Shown here: positions 1 to 12,356 of the stretch, one piece after another
Layout of the letters: each line of letters begins with the position of its first letter
Position numbering within the stretch: position 1 is the stretch's first letter
DNA from: Litsea cubeba
Taxonomy: Eukaryota; Streptophyta; Magnoliopsida; Laurales; Lauraceae
Direction: 5' to 3'
Assembly: GCA_012931725.1 (NCBI GenBank)
Contig: CM022949.1
Location: forward strand, 13,187,272 to 13,251,271
Length of the DNA: 64,000 nt
The notes under the pieces: generated by a model
Seen by the model: only the letters and a program-made list of their open reading frames with translations
Told to the model about the DNA's origin: nothing
Database searches by the model: none
Translations under genes and position numbers: made by a program

Positions 1-246
1 TCATCCGATAAAAAAGAAATTAGAGAATGGTCTGCCACAAAATTGGTAAGCCAGAATTAGGGTTTCAACTAGCAAAAGTTTAACCCACTGCTCAGGCAAA
101 CAAATATGGTCTCACTTTTTCTTTTCTTTTTTTTAATTAGCAATAAACATGAATAGAGGTCAACAGCAAACATAATAGTCAAGCATGCAGCAACAAATTA
201 TAATAATAAAAGACAAAGTCCACATACCAAGAGGACACCTCAGTGC

Positions 247-3200
247 TCAACGGAACATTTTGGAGTAAGCCTTTCGCTCCTGATCACGTCTATCAGCAAT
301 CTGCAATGAGATATTTTAGTTTTCATGGTCCTATCCAAGGTTAGTGCATTAGAGCTAAAAAATCTTACAATTAGAAGCAAACCAACTGACCTTTTTCCTT
401 GCAGCAGCAAGCTCTTTTTTTATTTTCACTTTAATACACCAAAATAAATTAAGCCAGAATGTAAAATTGCTTAGCATTTGAAAACCCATAAACAAAAGCA
501 ACAAAAGCATGCTAAGGCAAACTGGAAGTCACTCACCATCATTCGGTTCCAATTCTAATGCTTTCTTGAAGCTTTCAACAGCCGCATCTATATCATTAAG
601 TGCCATGTATGCCTAGTAGAATCAACAAAAGCAACTAGTAACTTAATCAATTAACTGAAGCCATTTTTATTTTTATTTTTTTGGAAAAAAAAAAAAACCT
701 CAATATGGATCATAAAAATGACATTAACTATTCTAATCAAAACACCTTTCAAAAATAACACAAGGCATATAATTTATTCAAATTCCAAGTTTCATTCCAT
801 TCCCAAACACTTAAAAAATATTAATTAATTGATATGAGAAACATAAAAATTGTCAGTGAGCTTCCGAAGCAAGTGCACATTCACATGGTCCGTTGAGGGT
901 CCACACTCAACAGAAAAGGCCTACACCTCAAGCACAGAGTTTTTCCCAGATAAATCTTCAAGTTAGGCTTGATTTGATGTTTGTACTCCAAATACAATAT
1001 AATGTTAAAAGTTTTCATATGTGAACTGTACGGCCATTTTGATCTCGTTCACGGGAAAGAATGAGAAACCGCAAATACCACATTGGGTGCAGTTCTTGTA
1101 CCCAAATAAATAAAACTCAAGCACCAGATCTCATCAAAAGATACTAACCTGACCTTGTCTGAACAGTGCTTTGACATTGTCCTCCCCTTCACGCATTGCA
1201 AAATCAGTGTCCAACAATGCACCTTTTAGATCTCCTAACTTCAACTTACACGCCTAATAAGTAAGCATATGACACATTGCGCAGTTAGATCTAAAGACAA
1301 TGACTAGACAACAGGAAAGCCACAATGAGCCAAAATCAGAAAAATATTATAATAAAAAATGCAAGCAAACCAGGAAAAATGAAGATGTGCACAGACAAAG
1401 TTAGACTGCTAAATAAGAGTCATGACTTATGAGGCTATTACTTTGTGATTAAAATATGCACAACGGCACAATAAATTACATGCATATGAAGCAAACACAC
1501 AAATATAGCCGACATATATATCCAGGAATAATCAAGTGCAAACTGGTATTTTGGAGCATACCTCATAGTGGGGCCCACCTAATGACCCATCCGAATGAAC
1601 CACACATGAGACCCCCCCTAAATTACACCAGTCCCTTTTTTTTACACTCATCCGAATGGACTGTACCATTGGACCGACAGGTCAATTTTAAAAAAAGCGA
1701 AAATTGTTGGGCATTGATGAAGGGGTTAGGATGATCGAATAGGGCCCATATTTTGTACACAGGTAGGCCCCAACCAAATGAAGAGATTGCCCTGGTCCCA
1801 TCCCCAAGTGGGGCCCCAGGCGGACCCCATAGTGAGGTGTGCATGGAAGCACTAGATAAGCCCTCCATATATGTCTACGTATATGTGTGTGCGCGTGCAT
1901 GTATTTATGTCATGCTGACAATAATTTATACTATTCAAAGCATTTTTAGAGTTGTGGTTTGTGTGAAATGTAAAATAAAATCTTCCAAGAAGAACAGTTT
2001 GTCAAAATTGGCTTTACAGAAAAGCTAATAATAATAATTTATTGTGCAAACACAATTATCACAAGTATGTGTTTAAACATTACACAACACAAGATTCAAG
2101 TTATTTTGAAGAATAAACCTGACTATGCATGGATTCAATCTTCATTATAATAGTAATATGCCTTGCCCAACCATGGGGCCAAGAGACTGCAGTGGTACAA
2201 TCCTAATAACTGCATGGAAGCTGCAAACAACTCCAACAGCCATAAATTACTGATGGCATAATTGTAGCAGGCTAGAATTCCAAATAACAGGCAGCCAAGT
2301 ATAGCTATTAAAAGAGAGTTATAGTATTACTGCAGCAAACCTTACTTTTTCAAAGAACACACAAGGTTCACACTGACAAATACAATGACTTTTAACTTAA
2401 TAAGACAACAAAAGCAATTGGAAGCTGTTTGTTGTTGCAACCAGATGGTTTGCAGATTACCTTTAGAAATAACAATAATAATAATAATAACTAAAAAAAA
2501 CTCAATGCTCATGTTTCTCCGTCAATGATTTTGTTGTACTTCACTTTCTTTAAATCAAAGTTTATCTATTACCCACCAAGATAAATAAATAAATATGAGT
2601 CCTGAGTACATGATAGAGTGAGATACTGGAACTCTTATTTATTCAACAAACACTTTATGCATAGGAAAACGTACAAAAGGGAGGCATTGCCTTTAAAATG
2701 GAGATGCATAGGAACGGCAAGAAAATTGTAATCCAGGCAAGAGAAAGTGCAGGCCAGTAATATAAATAGGAATTAATCTCTTTTTCACACTGTTTGACAT
2801 TTCTACGAAATAAATTGCTCAACCTCAACATCAACAGTATCCAACTTTCTGGACTGAAGTGGACTAATTTGGACATTCAAAATAAAGCATTGAATTTTAG
2901 TTATAAAACATCATTCGAAAGACACATCAAGAACATAATTCCACAAAGAAGATCAATGAAGAATCTTACAGAGCTATTGGTAAATATCTGTGACTTTGTC
3001 TTCCTCAAGTGAGAACTCTTTTCTACAAAAGGAGAAAATTAAATCATCTAAGTAGGCACTCCAGACAAAAAAAAAAAATAGGCACCTGCAATGAATACAG
3101 TAGATATATGGCAAGACTGACAGTACCTTCATTAATCTCTTCTTTCTCCCAGCAGACATCCAAGTAGCGCAACGCCTTCCTGTACTTTCTAAGAGCCATC

Positions 3201-3248
3201 TTAAAATCCTGTTTCTGTATAGATAGATAGATAGATAGATAGATAGAG

Positions 3249-3290
<42 letters not shown>

Positions 3291-6200
3291 TGTGTGTGTT
3301 ATGCCAATTCCCAATGGTGAATGGATACGGTACGTACAAACAGAAAAATGCAAATTCTAAACATCAATAATCTTTTCGGTAACAAATTTTAGACAGAAAG
3401 GACCACAAAAAACTGGAACATGGAAAAATCAGCCAAATGGATTATGTGAAGGTAAACTATAGACATGGGACTTTATGGATTATGTAAACAAATCCTCAGT
3501 TGAATTCAAAACATTCATACCTGGTTATTTCAGGTTTTATTTACAGGGGAAAATTTTTTTGAAACTTTCGTTCGAGATGGAGTAAGGGTCATTTTCTAAA
3601 GTATATCAGCTGAGACGTAATTACATTCAGTCATATAAAAGACATAATATGACGATTGTTAAGTAGTTAATTTGCCGCACCTCTAACGGCTAGGTATTTT
3701 GGGAGTATTGGTTAGCAACTTGAGATGGCATAAGAGCCAACAGTTTCGGGTTAGAACCCGTGCAGGGCAAAAAAAAAAAAGGGCCCCATGCCATGTCGAG
3801 TGTTAAAAATGTTGTCATGTGCAAGTGCAGGTGGACAGGGCAACAAGGCCCCATGCCATGTGGAGCATCTTGTGCGGGGGCGTTCTTCGAGTCCGGGCGG
3901 TGTCCTGCCCGAGGGGGGTAATAAGTAGTTAATTTGCCACACCTTTTACGCCTAGGTATTTTGGATGTATTGGTTAGTAACTTGAGAGTTGAGACCGATG
4001 TCTCAAACTTCCGGAGAATTCAAATGCATATTATAAGTATGAGCAAGTCTTAATTGCATCATCAGTCAATACGTCCCCACTACTGAAACCAATACATCCG
4101 AGGCAATTGAATGATTTGTCATAGAAAAGTGTCAATTGTATAGGCTGAAACACCGTGCACATTAGCCAATACAGCCTGTACAGAATATGTTTGGAAATTT
4201 GCAGCTACATCCTTCTAACCAAAACAACCAAATCTTGGTAAGGGTGGACATCTTAGAACAGACTCATTAGAAGTCATGACTACAAATTTGCACGTCACCT
4301 TGTAATGCTCATTTCCAAAGGCTTTGATAGACTCTACAGCATCAATCCACCAAGAAATCTCACTCGGCTTCTCATCAAGATCAGCAGGCCAATCAGGATA
4401 CTGGTCACCATCTTTGAAGAAATTTGAAATGCCATCATCACCCCCTTCCCGAATTTCTCCACAATCTGCAATCATTATATCAACAGAGGGAACATCTCCA
4501 TCACCGGGGGGAGTGTGCTCAATAGACCGAACGACTCCCATGCCTTTAATCACCTTCCCGAATACAACATGTTTCCCATCTAGATGAGAGGTACGTGTGG
4601 TGGTAATAAAAAATTGAGACCCATTGGTGTTGGGTCCAGAATTAGCCATTGATAGCATTCCTTTCCTCTCGTGTTTCAGTTCAAAGTTCTCATCCTCAAA
4701 CTTCAACCCATAGATGGACTCTCCCCCTGTTCCATTCCCAGCAGATAAGTCTCCACCTTGGATCATGAAACCCCTGATGACACGATGAAAACAGACACCC
4801 TGAAAGAAATGGTTTTTATTATAACCATGATAAGATAAAATGATAATCATGAGTAGAGCCCATTAGAACATTAAAAATTGAAACAAATCCGGTTTATATT
4901 AAGATACTTCAAATCCCATAAAAGTCCCGTGTCTGACATAACAAGACATCGATATTGACCTGGGTTTCTTTTCTTTTCTTTTCTTTTCTTTTTTTGTAAT
5001 ATATGATTAGGGTTTCATGTAATATATGATTAAGCCATACCCGCATTTCTTATAATTTGAAAAAAAATATTGGAAAGATTAAAAATCACATGTTTCCAAA
5101 TAATCTAAGAGTGGAAGATCTTAAGACATTAAATATATTATGCTGTCCACATTGACACATGAGTGCCTTGCAAGTTTTTAAGGCCTAGATCAGTACAAAA
5201 ATGTGGACACTCAAAAAACAAGGTGGATAGCTTGGTGTAGGGACATCCACTCCCTTAAGAGGATCATAATTCAAACTCTACTCAAACTATTGGAAGTCAC
5301 CCGTTCCAGCCAATGTGGCCACCCACCAAAAAAATGATTCTTATTACAAAATGAGATTCCCATCACCCTAAATATTCATCTATAAGTGTTTATTTAGGGC
5401 AAGTTTGTTTGCAAAGAATACACAGGAATTGAATACATAGGAACTCATTATCAAATGAGCTCAGGATTATTGAAGAGGAATGGGGTGAAGGATATGAGAA
5501 ATTTGCTGCACTGAATTCACATTTGTCCCTTCAACTCTTGCAACTTCTAGAAATAGAAGTCTTACAAAACCTATATATTCAATTACATGAAATAACCAGG
5601 CCCTTGGAGTAAAAACTGAACTGCATCTAATCTCCAATAAAGTTTCTAAAAAAAAATCCAGTTGAAAAAAAGCAGAGGGTGATGAAGAAAAAAACTTTTC
5701 TCATCTCTAATTCAAATGTTCTCACATCTAAAAAGATCATTGATGACAAATGGCTTTCGCGACAAGACAAATACCTAATATTCACGCCATGATGTTGGTG
5801 TTGTACCAAAGGTAGGTCAGTGGATTAGGCAGTACAAGACATCAACCATATGGGATACTTCAAGCCATAATTGCAAACCAATTTCCAAGCCAACAGAAAA
5901 AATGCAAGCCATTTACTATTTCTTTCAGTTCTATCATCCGTATCATCCATTTACTATTTTTTTCCAATTGTATATCACCAGTATCATCACCTAAGTCAAT
6001 GGATAACAGTGACTGACAGAACTCATACGGTTCATGAGTAAAGCCGCTCCACCAACATGCCATAAGTAAATGTCTAAAATAATTTTCAACGCATCATGTA
6101 CAACTGCTGACACAGTAGCAAATTCCAATTATAACTCCCTGTGAAGTGTGAACCCAAAGCAAACAAGAAAAAAAAAAAAAAAAAAGTGTTTCATACTGAA

Positions 6201-7102
6201 AAGAAAAATCAAATGTATAACAAGATTAGAAAAAAAAAATCCCAATCAAAGCAAGAAACACATGACAAATAGAAATCTTCAGTCCTGATGGAACCCTGGA
6301 AAAACTAAATGAATAAGAAAAACTTCCCAAATTCAAAGCAAGAAACACATGATAAATAGAAATCCTTAATTCTAAGAACCCCAAAATTCTTCCAAACTAA
6401 ATGTAGAATCACGACAGCTCAAATAACCTAAAAAGATCTTTATGTACCTCGTATAAACAATTTTAAAAAAGAATCCTTATTGAATGACAGTTGAAAACGC
6501 AATTACGGGTATCAAAAAAGTTCCAATCCTTCTCTACACTGAAAAGATTCATTTTTATTATATTTCTTTCCCCCGCTCAATCTGCCATCTTCCATCCCAA
6601 ATCAAAAACCCCAATTCCAAATTCTCAAAACCAAAAACCCACATCCACTTCCCATTTTCCACATCACCCCAAAACAAGAATCAACACTCCAAGATTCCCG
6701 GTACATTCAAACGCAATCCAAAACCCGAAAAGGTTCCATCTTTCTTGCCTTTATTCCCCAAACACCTCGTCAAATACAGCCTACAAAACGAACCTGACGA
6801 AATCATTACAAAGAAAAGACATCACCACTACTGATGATTACATGATTACCCAAAACCCCACGAGCCCCATCACCAAGGCAAACCCGTAATATCCCAAAAC
6901 CCAGACGGCAAAACCGTCATTCCCATGCATACCTTGTAGTGAAGAGCAGCTCCTGTGTTGGGTCCAATGCCGTTCTCTCCAGTGCAGAGGGCTCTGAAAT
7001 CTCGGCCGTTTTGGGGACGACATCTTTGTACACCTCCACGACAATCCTCCCCTCCAGCTCTCCTCCAATGCTTATGTCCAAAAAGCACCGTGGGTTCACC
7101 AT
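247..7102 (-). CDS. CYP40: Cyclophilin 40 (peptidyl-prolyl isomerase with TPR repeats), eight exons, one-base frameshift in exon 1
   Basis: Cytosolic Hsp90 co-chaperone; the Arabidopsis orthologue SQUINT promotes AGO1 loading and miRNA-dependent phase change (family knowledge). Exons on the minus strand, read from sequence with GT/AG borders and matching phases: 7102-6933, 4799-4299, 3214-3127, 3022-2970, 1253-1149, 612-537, 428-391, 300-247. The total is 1085 bp; with one extra base in exon 1 it would be 361 residues, the usual CYP40 length. The cyclophilin domain (about residues 5-172) shows FHRVIRGFMIQGGD, NGSQFFITT and HLDGKHVVFG, with His where cyclophilin A has Trp, as in other CYP40s. 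Exon 2 from WWIDAVESIKAFGNEHYK onward and exons 3-7 give three TPR motifs (for example LFRQGQAYMALND, then FKKALELEPND). Exon 8 ends AYSKMFR-stop. Exon 1 starts MVNPRCFLDISIGG, then loses one base after KTAE (6999-7000); the following frame resumes FRALCTGENGIGPNTG. The other seven exons are open. Introns hold older repeats. Confidence 0.96.
1556..1842. repeat. Possible MITE in a CYP40 intron
   Basis: Imperfect inverted termini: the left end GCATACCTCATAGTGGGGCC resembles the reverse complement of the right end (about 18 of 24 positions). I found no clear target-site duplication, so the boundaries are approximate. It lies in the intron between the fourth and fifth coding exons of CYP40 and contributes no coding sequence. 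Confidence 0.4.
3221..3299. repeat. Compound microsatellite (GATA/GA/GT) next to a splice acceptor
   Basis: GATA repeats are followed by a long GA run and a short GT run. On the minus strand this reads as a pyrimidine-rich CTAT/CT tract ending only a few bases before the ATACAG acceptor of CYP40 exon 3 (exon starts 3214), so it probably serves as the polypyrimidine tract. Confidence 0.85.
3661..3987 (+). repeat. 65-bp direct repeats flanking a SINE-like unit with tRNA-type B box
   Basis: A block at 3661-3725 recurs at 3923-3987 with a few substitutions. Between them lie an A-box-like TGGCATAAGAG and a B-box-like GGGTTAGAACCC (near 3724-3760), then an A-run and a GC-rich segment. The tRNA-like promoter suggests a SINE or tRNA-derived unit, but 65 bp is too long for a normal SINE target duplication, so a segmental duplication is equally possible. 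It lies in the CYP40 intron between exons 2 and 3. Confidence 0.45.
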
Positions 7103-7192
7103 GCTATCCTGCGCCTCTAAAACCCTAATCCCTCTCTCCTCTTCTTCTTCTTCTTCTTCCTCTTCCTCCTCCTCTGGTTTCGTAAGGTTCAA
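7103..7192 (-). promoter_or_regulatory. CYP40 5' leader with GAA-rich run and in-frame upstream ATG
   Basis: Upstream of the chosen start at 7102 the frame stays open to an ATG at 7192, giving a 30-residue extension with a run of about 13 Glu encoded by GAA/GAG triplets (CTT/CCT on the plus strand near 7138-7175). CYP40 proteins normally begin a few residues before the CFLDISIGG block, so I take 7102 as the start and read this as leader. The acidic extension remains possible if translation starts upstream. A TATA-like TTTTATATTAC lies further upstream on the minus strand near 7308-7318. Confidence 0.55.
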
Positions 7193-8422
7193 GCCGCTAT
7201 TTAATGAAGCACGGGTGGTTGCTAACGTGCGCCGTGGGGTGGCCTATGAAACTGCCGCAAGCGTGGGCGAGAGGGAAGTGAAGTGACGCTTGAGCTTTTG
7301 AGGTTTTGTAATATAAAATCTTTGGCGGTTTCGCCATTGATTTTGAGGGGATTTTTTCTTTTTTTTTGTATGTTGGTTTGCCACCGTCAATCAGTTAGAG
7401 GTGGGCCTTTGGAATGGAACAAATGGGTTCCACAATGGTAAGGAAGGAATGGCCGGTGGTGGTGTTGTTTATTGGTGAGGGTGAGTCCCAGACTATGTTT
7501 TTGGTTGGAGAGCAGAGGCTGTTTGTTTTTTTTTATTCAGTGTGTGTGTGCAGTTGTCTTTATTGTGGGGGATGGAGACAGACTGAAGTGTTGTAGTGGG
7601 GACGTTTGGATTTTTATGATAGATTGGGTGGGCTGAGGGGTCACCATCAACTGGTGTGGGGAGGAGGAGAAATGAGAAGTTTTGAAATTGGGAGAGAGAA
7701 TGAAGTGTGTGGCAGACAAGCAGTGTATGGGAGGGAACGGGGATGGTTTTGTAGGTGCATGGCTTGGCGGGCACGGCCGCAGGAAATAGACCGTACATTC
7801 GTTTCAGGGTTTTTTTTTATAGGGAGCGTCTGTGGGAATCTATGGAGGGGCCGGTCTAATTAAAATGCTTCCCTTTGCTTCAGGATGTTTTCGGATTTCA
7901 CCATTAATAGGAATTCATTTGCATGCCTGTGTGCATTTGTGGGAAGATGAGATTCAGATGCCATCAAATCTTCCTAGCCCTTTCAAGATACAGCTCAAGT
8001 TCATTGAGCAACAATTGCTTGTTTTCCATAGGGCCTACTTTATCAATGGCAAGGTTTATGGAGAGAGAGGTTCACAGAACATTAGACCTACCCCATAAAA
8101 GTTGCACCTTTAAATAAGTGTCCAATTGATTCAACATTTGTGAAGGGATTGAATTCAATACCAAGGGGGAAAAAAAGCAGAAGTAGGCCAAGTATGAAAA
8201 TCAAAAGGTAACATCTAGAAATGAAGTGTTTTCGAGACTTTTTGCAGTAGTGAGTACGAGGTAGGACCCTACCTGCCCGAGAAAGAACAAAATCCCCACT
8301 GTAGGAGCGAGTGGAGGCTGACTTTCTTGTTGTAAACTTCATCATTTAGAAATGACACTCTTTGTCTTCTCTTTATTCCCATGGTGACCCATGATTTATC
8401 TAGAAGCTGCAGTTTAAGATGT
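7193..8422. other. Intergenic region upstream of CYP40, no gene seen
   Basis: This is the sequence upstream of the minus-strand CYP40 gene. Short open frames are present on both strands, but none shows a recognisable domain or exon structure. No TE ends could be fixed here. Confidence 0.6.
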
Positions 8423-8431
8423 GATAAATTA

Positions 8432-8509
8432 CAACCGTTCTACACAACCTGATTTTCATGGCCTGAAAATCAAACCGGGCCATGAAAATCTGGCTGTGTA
8501 GACTTTTTT
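8432..8509. mobile_element. Short palindromic Mutator-like MITE with 9-bp TSD
   Basis: The 78-bp foldback pairs TCTACACAACCTGATTTTCA with its near-complement at the right end. It is flanked by GATAAATTA (8423-8431) and GATAAAATA (8510-8518), a 9-bp duplication with one mismatch, as Mutator-like elements make. Its ends (CTACAC; AAAAAAGTCTACAC on the other strand) resemble those of the element at 20576-20709. Confidence 0.6.
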
Positions 8510-8518
8510 GATAAAATA

Positions 8519-11500
8519 TAATGATCAAATACTATGATGGGGTCATTACAATCTAGGAAGAATTATTGTGACACGTGTGTTTATATGAGTAATGCCCTTT
8601 CAGGAGGCCCCGGGATGCATGATGATCAAGGGACACAAAAAATAGATAGGTTTCAACATCTACTATATAAGTTTAAAAATTAAAAAAATATATCAGTTGG
8701 ATCAATTGGCCTTTGTACTTTATTTTAGGACTTTGATGTCTTTCGCACGGTTCTTATGTTAATCGCAAATCACCTGCTTCATACGCAATGCAAGGTTTGC
8801 AGAAGAATTTTTTTCCTTTTCTTAATCTTCAAGTCCTTCAAAGTTTAATTGCTGTATATCATCCAAATTTATTATCATAAATCCAATGGTGATTAATGAG
8901 CCTATCTGTGTCAAATTAGAGCTACTTTAAGAAAGAAAGAAAAACTAAATTTTTCATAACAAACTAGTTTTTCTCAAATAAGTTCACTTCCCCACCACAT
9001 TTTTAAGAGTTGCCACACACGTGAGAATAGTTCATCCACACACATGTGAAAAAAGGATAGAATACCAAAAGATCAAACCATTAATAATTGCGAGAGAGAC
9101 AAAATTACTGACTAAAGAAGCAACCCTCATTATCAAGAGAGAAGTCATGAATCTTGAAAAAGAAAACTCAAACTATGGGTACTTTGAAAATGAAATTAAG
9201 TCTTCTAAAAGGTGACATATTTACATATTCCCATTTAAGAGAATCTCATCTCTTCCATGTGTTTAATTCCTTCATTAAAGCTTCATAAGTCAAAATATTG
9301 TTTTTATATGTTTAAACCTTATTTAATATAACACGACGTCCTGTATGTTTCTTACATGTGTGCTCCATTTCCATTTAGTGTCCTGTCTCTTATGTTAAAA
9401 TTGCAATTTACATTGGTTGTTGTTCCATCTTATTTCTTTCTTCATATTTTTCTGGAGACACATCTCCTTATATATATCTGGAAAGAGCTAGAGGAAATTC
9501 ATATGGATTCTATCATCAGTATCTCATGTAAGTATTCATTTGGATTATGAATTATAGAAACCTTAGTGCAACCAATCAAGCTCTCTTTTTGTCATCTACA
9601 ATTGAATACTTATGGCACATGTCATTAAGTGTTCATTTTTCCACTACGGGGTTGACTTGGTGCTCTTAGAAAATGGGGGACCATGCATGGTTACTCCAAA
9701 ATGCCTATATTGGAGGAACTAGAGGACCAACTGAAATGGGTGCTCAATATATAAACTCAAGCTTTTGGTGCAAGGAAATATAGTGGTTGTCAGTTGTCAC
9801 ATCAAATAGATAAGAACAAAGTAACAGATATGCATTAGCCATGACTTGCAGTTGTGGACATTGAAAGATTTTAGGGCAGTGGGGTTGGAATATTTGGAGG
9901 ATATTTTGATACACCCTGCAAGCAAAACCTAAACCTAATAATAGTCATGATAGTCTTGTCATAAAAGGGTTTAATTGTTTAAATAAAATACATAGGAGTT
10001 TATAGTTAAATGAACTCCTTTTTTAAGATTATTGGAAGTGAAGGGGGGAATAAGGATATGAGGTGGAAGGTGAACGGAGCAGGATATATGGTAGTAATCA
10101 AGCTAGGACCATGACTTTTCTAGAGTTTGAATTACTAGAGTTATGGTTAGGTATTCATTTCTCATTTTTCTTTGAGTTTATTTTCATAAAATAAAATGTT
10201 ATTTGATGCTCTCTTTTTTTTTACTTTTGATCTTCATTTTTAACGACACAAGGCATTAATTTCCACTAGCTAACCAGGATTTAAATTTGAGGGGTGCAGA
10301 CTCTAATAGGTAGTTTGGTTTTGGGCGCCAAAAGAGGATTTTCATGTGGATATTGAGGGTTGGGTTGCCCAAGGATTTTATTGGATTCTTGGAAATCGAA
10401 CTAAAATTTTCATATACGTTTTGGAAGCACATCAAGGTTGGACGGGTGTGACCGCACCCACACACCTTTACTTGGTCTGCCGCTGGCCCCGCCCAGATCC
10501 AGTCTAAACAGACAGCTTGGAAAACAGTAACAGTTCAAACTGAAGCCCATTTATCAAACGAACCAAAAAAAGCTTTATGGGCTGTAGGACATCACTAAAC
10601 CCATTAATATACAAAATATGACAAATGTAAACCCTTCATATCTTAAACAGTTTATGAGACAGGATAAGTTTTTGGTGAGCTACACTCTCAGGTCAGCCCA
10701 ACCCAGTTGGTATTCTTTAAGGTGAAACTGTCCAATTACATCCAAGTACAAATTGCAAACTGAGTTCACTAAGGCGCAACGTGGGCTGGTCCAGAGTGGA
10801 GCCCACATGTCCCAGCCCACATGGAAATGCAATGCACCCTGTCTTTGTTCTGGTTTGGGCTCAGGCTAGGGCGTTGAGCACCCAAAATTTGGCCTAGATG
10901 GCTGAATTGTTTGTATGTGGAATGGTTACATGAGGTCGACCACAATGCAAATAAGGTCTAGCCCATGAGAGAGTGGGGAGCGGTCTGCGTTTCTACTGAG
11001 GTAGTCCTTTTGAACCCCTAAACTTTTTTCATCCTTCCAGATGAGTCCCATATGCAGGATCTTTTTTTAAATTGACCATATGTGTGTGTGATTCAGATAT
11101 TTAGCCAATTCAAAGGTGTTTGCAACAGGAGTAAATTGGTTCAAATTATTTACCAATTTTGGCAGGTTTGGGCCAGGACAATAATCTACTGGGCAGCCCA
11201 CCCAGTTGCACCCCTTAGCATTCACTACATAGACCAGACTCCCAACTTACCCTGCAACTGATAAGGATTTGGCATGGCAATAATGACTCATGCACCTAAT
11301 GTTAGGCCAAATCTCCAGCCAGATGTGTCATCTCATGCATGTGGATAAGCAGACGTGGAAAGGGTGAGTAATGATATAAAAAATTTAGGTCATCCAAGGG
11401 TGAGTACTGAGTAATGATCAAAAAATTTAGGTCATGCACTAACTATTGAGCCTTCTACTACTTAAGATCGATTCATGGTTGATTCCACGCGAGCATCATA

Positions 11501-11838
11501 AACAGCCAATACAAGGTAGAAAATGTTGGATCAGCACTTAGAAATGGACCCCTTTCTTTCCTAATTTTTAGCTCGATCTATTACCAGCCCCTACACCTAG
11601 GATTGTACTCTAGTACAGATGTCTCCCATAGATCCATTGTGTGGACTCTCTTGTGAAACCTAATTTGGAGACTCCCCAATTATTTTTTGGAAGGCGGGGG
11701 ATCAAAAAAATGTTGATGAGACCTATATATAACTGTGCAAACGACTTTGATTCCATCATAATAAAGAGCTGTTCGTTTTTTTCAATGGGGATTGTTGCTA
11801 ATTTTTTTTGAACCATAATCTTTTTAGACTGTGCTACT
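8519..11838. other. AT-rich intergenic sequence, no gene seen
   Basis: There are no open frames with recognisable domains. Near 9960-10110 is a fragment similar to sequence near 5400-5520 and 61090-61320 (around CATAGGAATT-type words), so an old dispersed repeat is likely. No ends or TSDs could be fixed. Confidence 0.5.
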
Positions 11839-11843
11839 GATAC

Positions 11844-12351
11844 TGATGAGTCAGGCCCAAATGATCCAACCCATGAGGATGAGTCAGGTCAGAATAGCCC
11901 AATGAGCCAGGGTCCAAATCAATGGAGGCCCGATTGATCCGTTCGGGTCCAGGTCTAGATCCATATACTTTGGCCACGTCAAGGTTAACACGTCGCTGCG
12001 GAAAAAGTCACCCTCAACCTGCTCTCTCCGAGTCCAACAAATAATATTAACTGCCTTGTCTATCGGGGGCAGTTCAAGGCTCCTTGTGAACGTTGGCGGA
12101 AGGTCCTCCCCATTTGTTAGGGGAGGGTTATAAATAGAAGACCCCATCGTCACTTAGGGAGGAGGAAAAATTATATCTTCTACACGAATTATTACATTGT
12201 AATCCTTTGGGGCTCTCAATACAAAGCTACCTTTTTCAAAGTGGACGTAGGTCTTATTGACCGAACCACTATAATCTCTCTCTTCTTTTATTGTTGCATT
12301 AATTATCCATTACTCGACCGGTGTTGTCCGAATCACATTTTGACATCATCA
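11844..12351 (+). mobile_element. Solo LTR, 508 bp, with 5-bp TSD GATAC
   Basis: It starts TGATGAGTCAGG and ends GACATCATCA, so it has the TG...CA ends of an LTR with a short terminal inverted repeat TGATG/CATCA. It is flanked by GATAC at 11839-11843 and 12352-12356. TATAAATA at 12129-12136 is a plausible LTR promoter, and the following CTCTCAATACAAAG region resembles an R-U5 segment. No internal retrotransposon domain is attached, so it is a solo LTR left by recombination. Confidence 0.85.
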
Positions 12352-12356
12352 GATAC

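Noticed and set aside
3220..3300. Tandem short repeats considered as CRISPR-like or satellite array
   Set aside because: Simple microsatellite; no spacers and a eukaryotic intron context.
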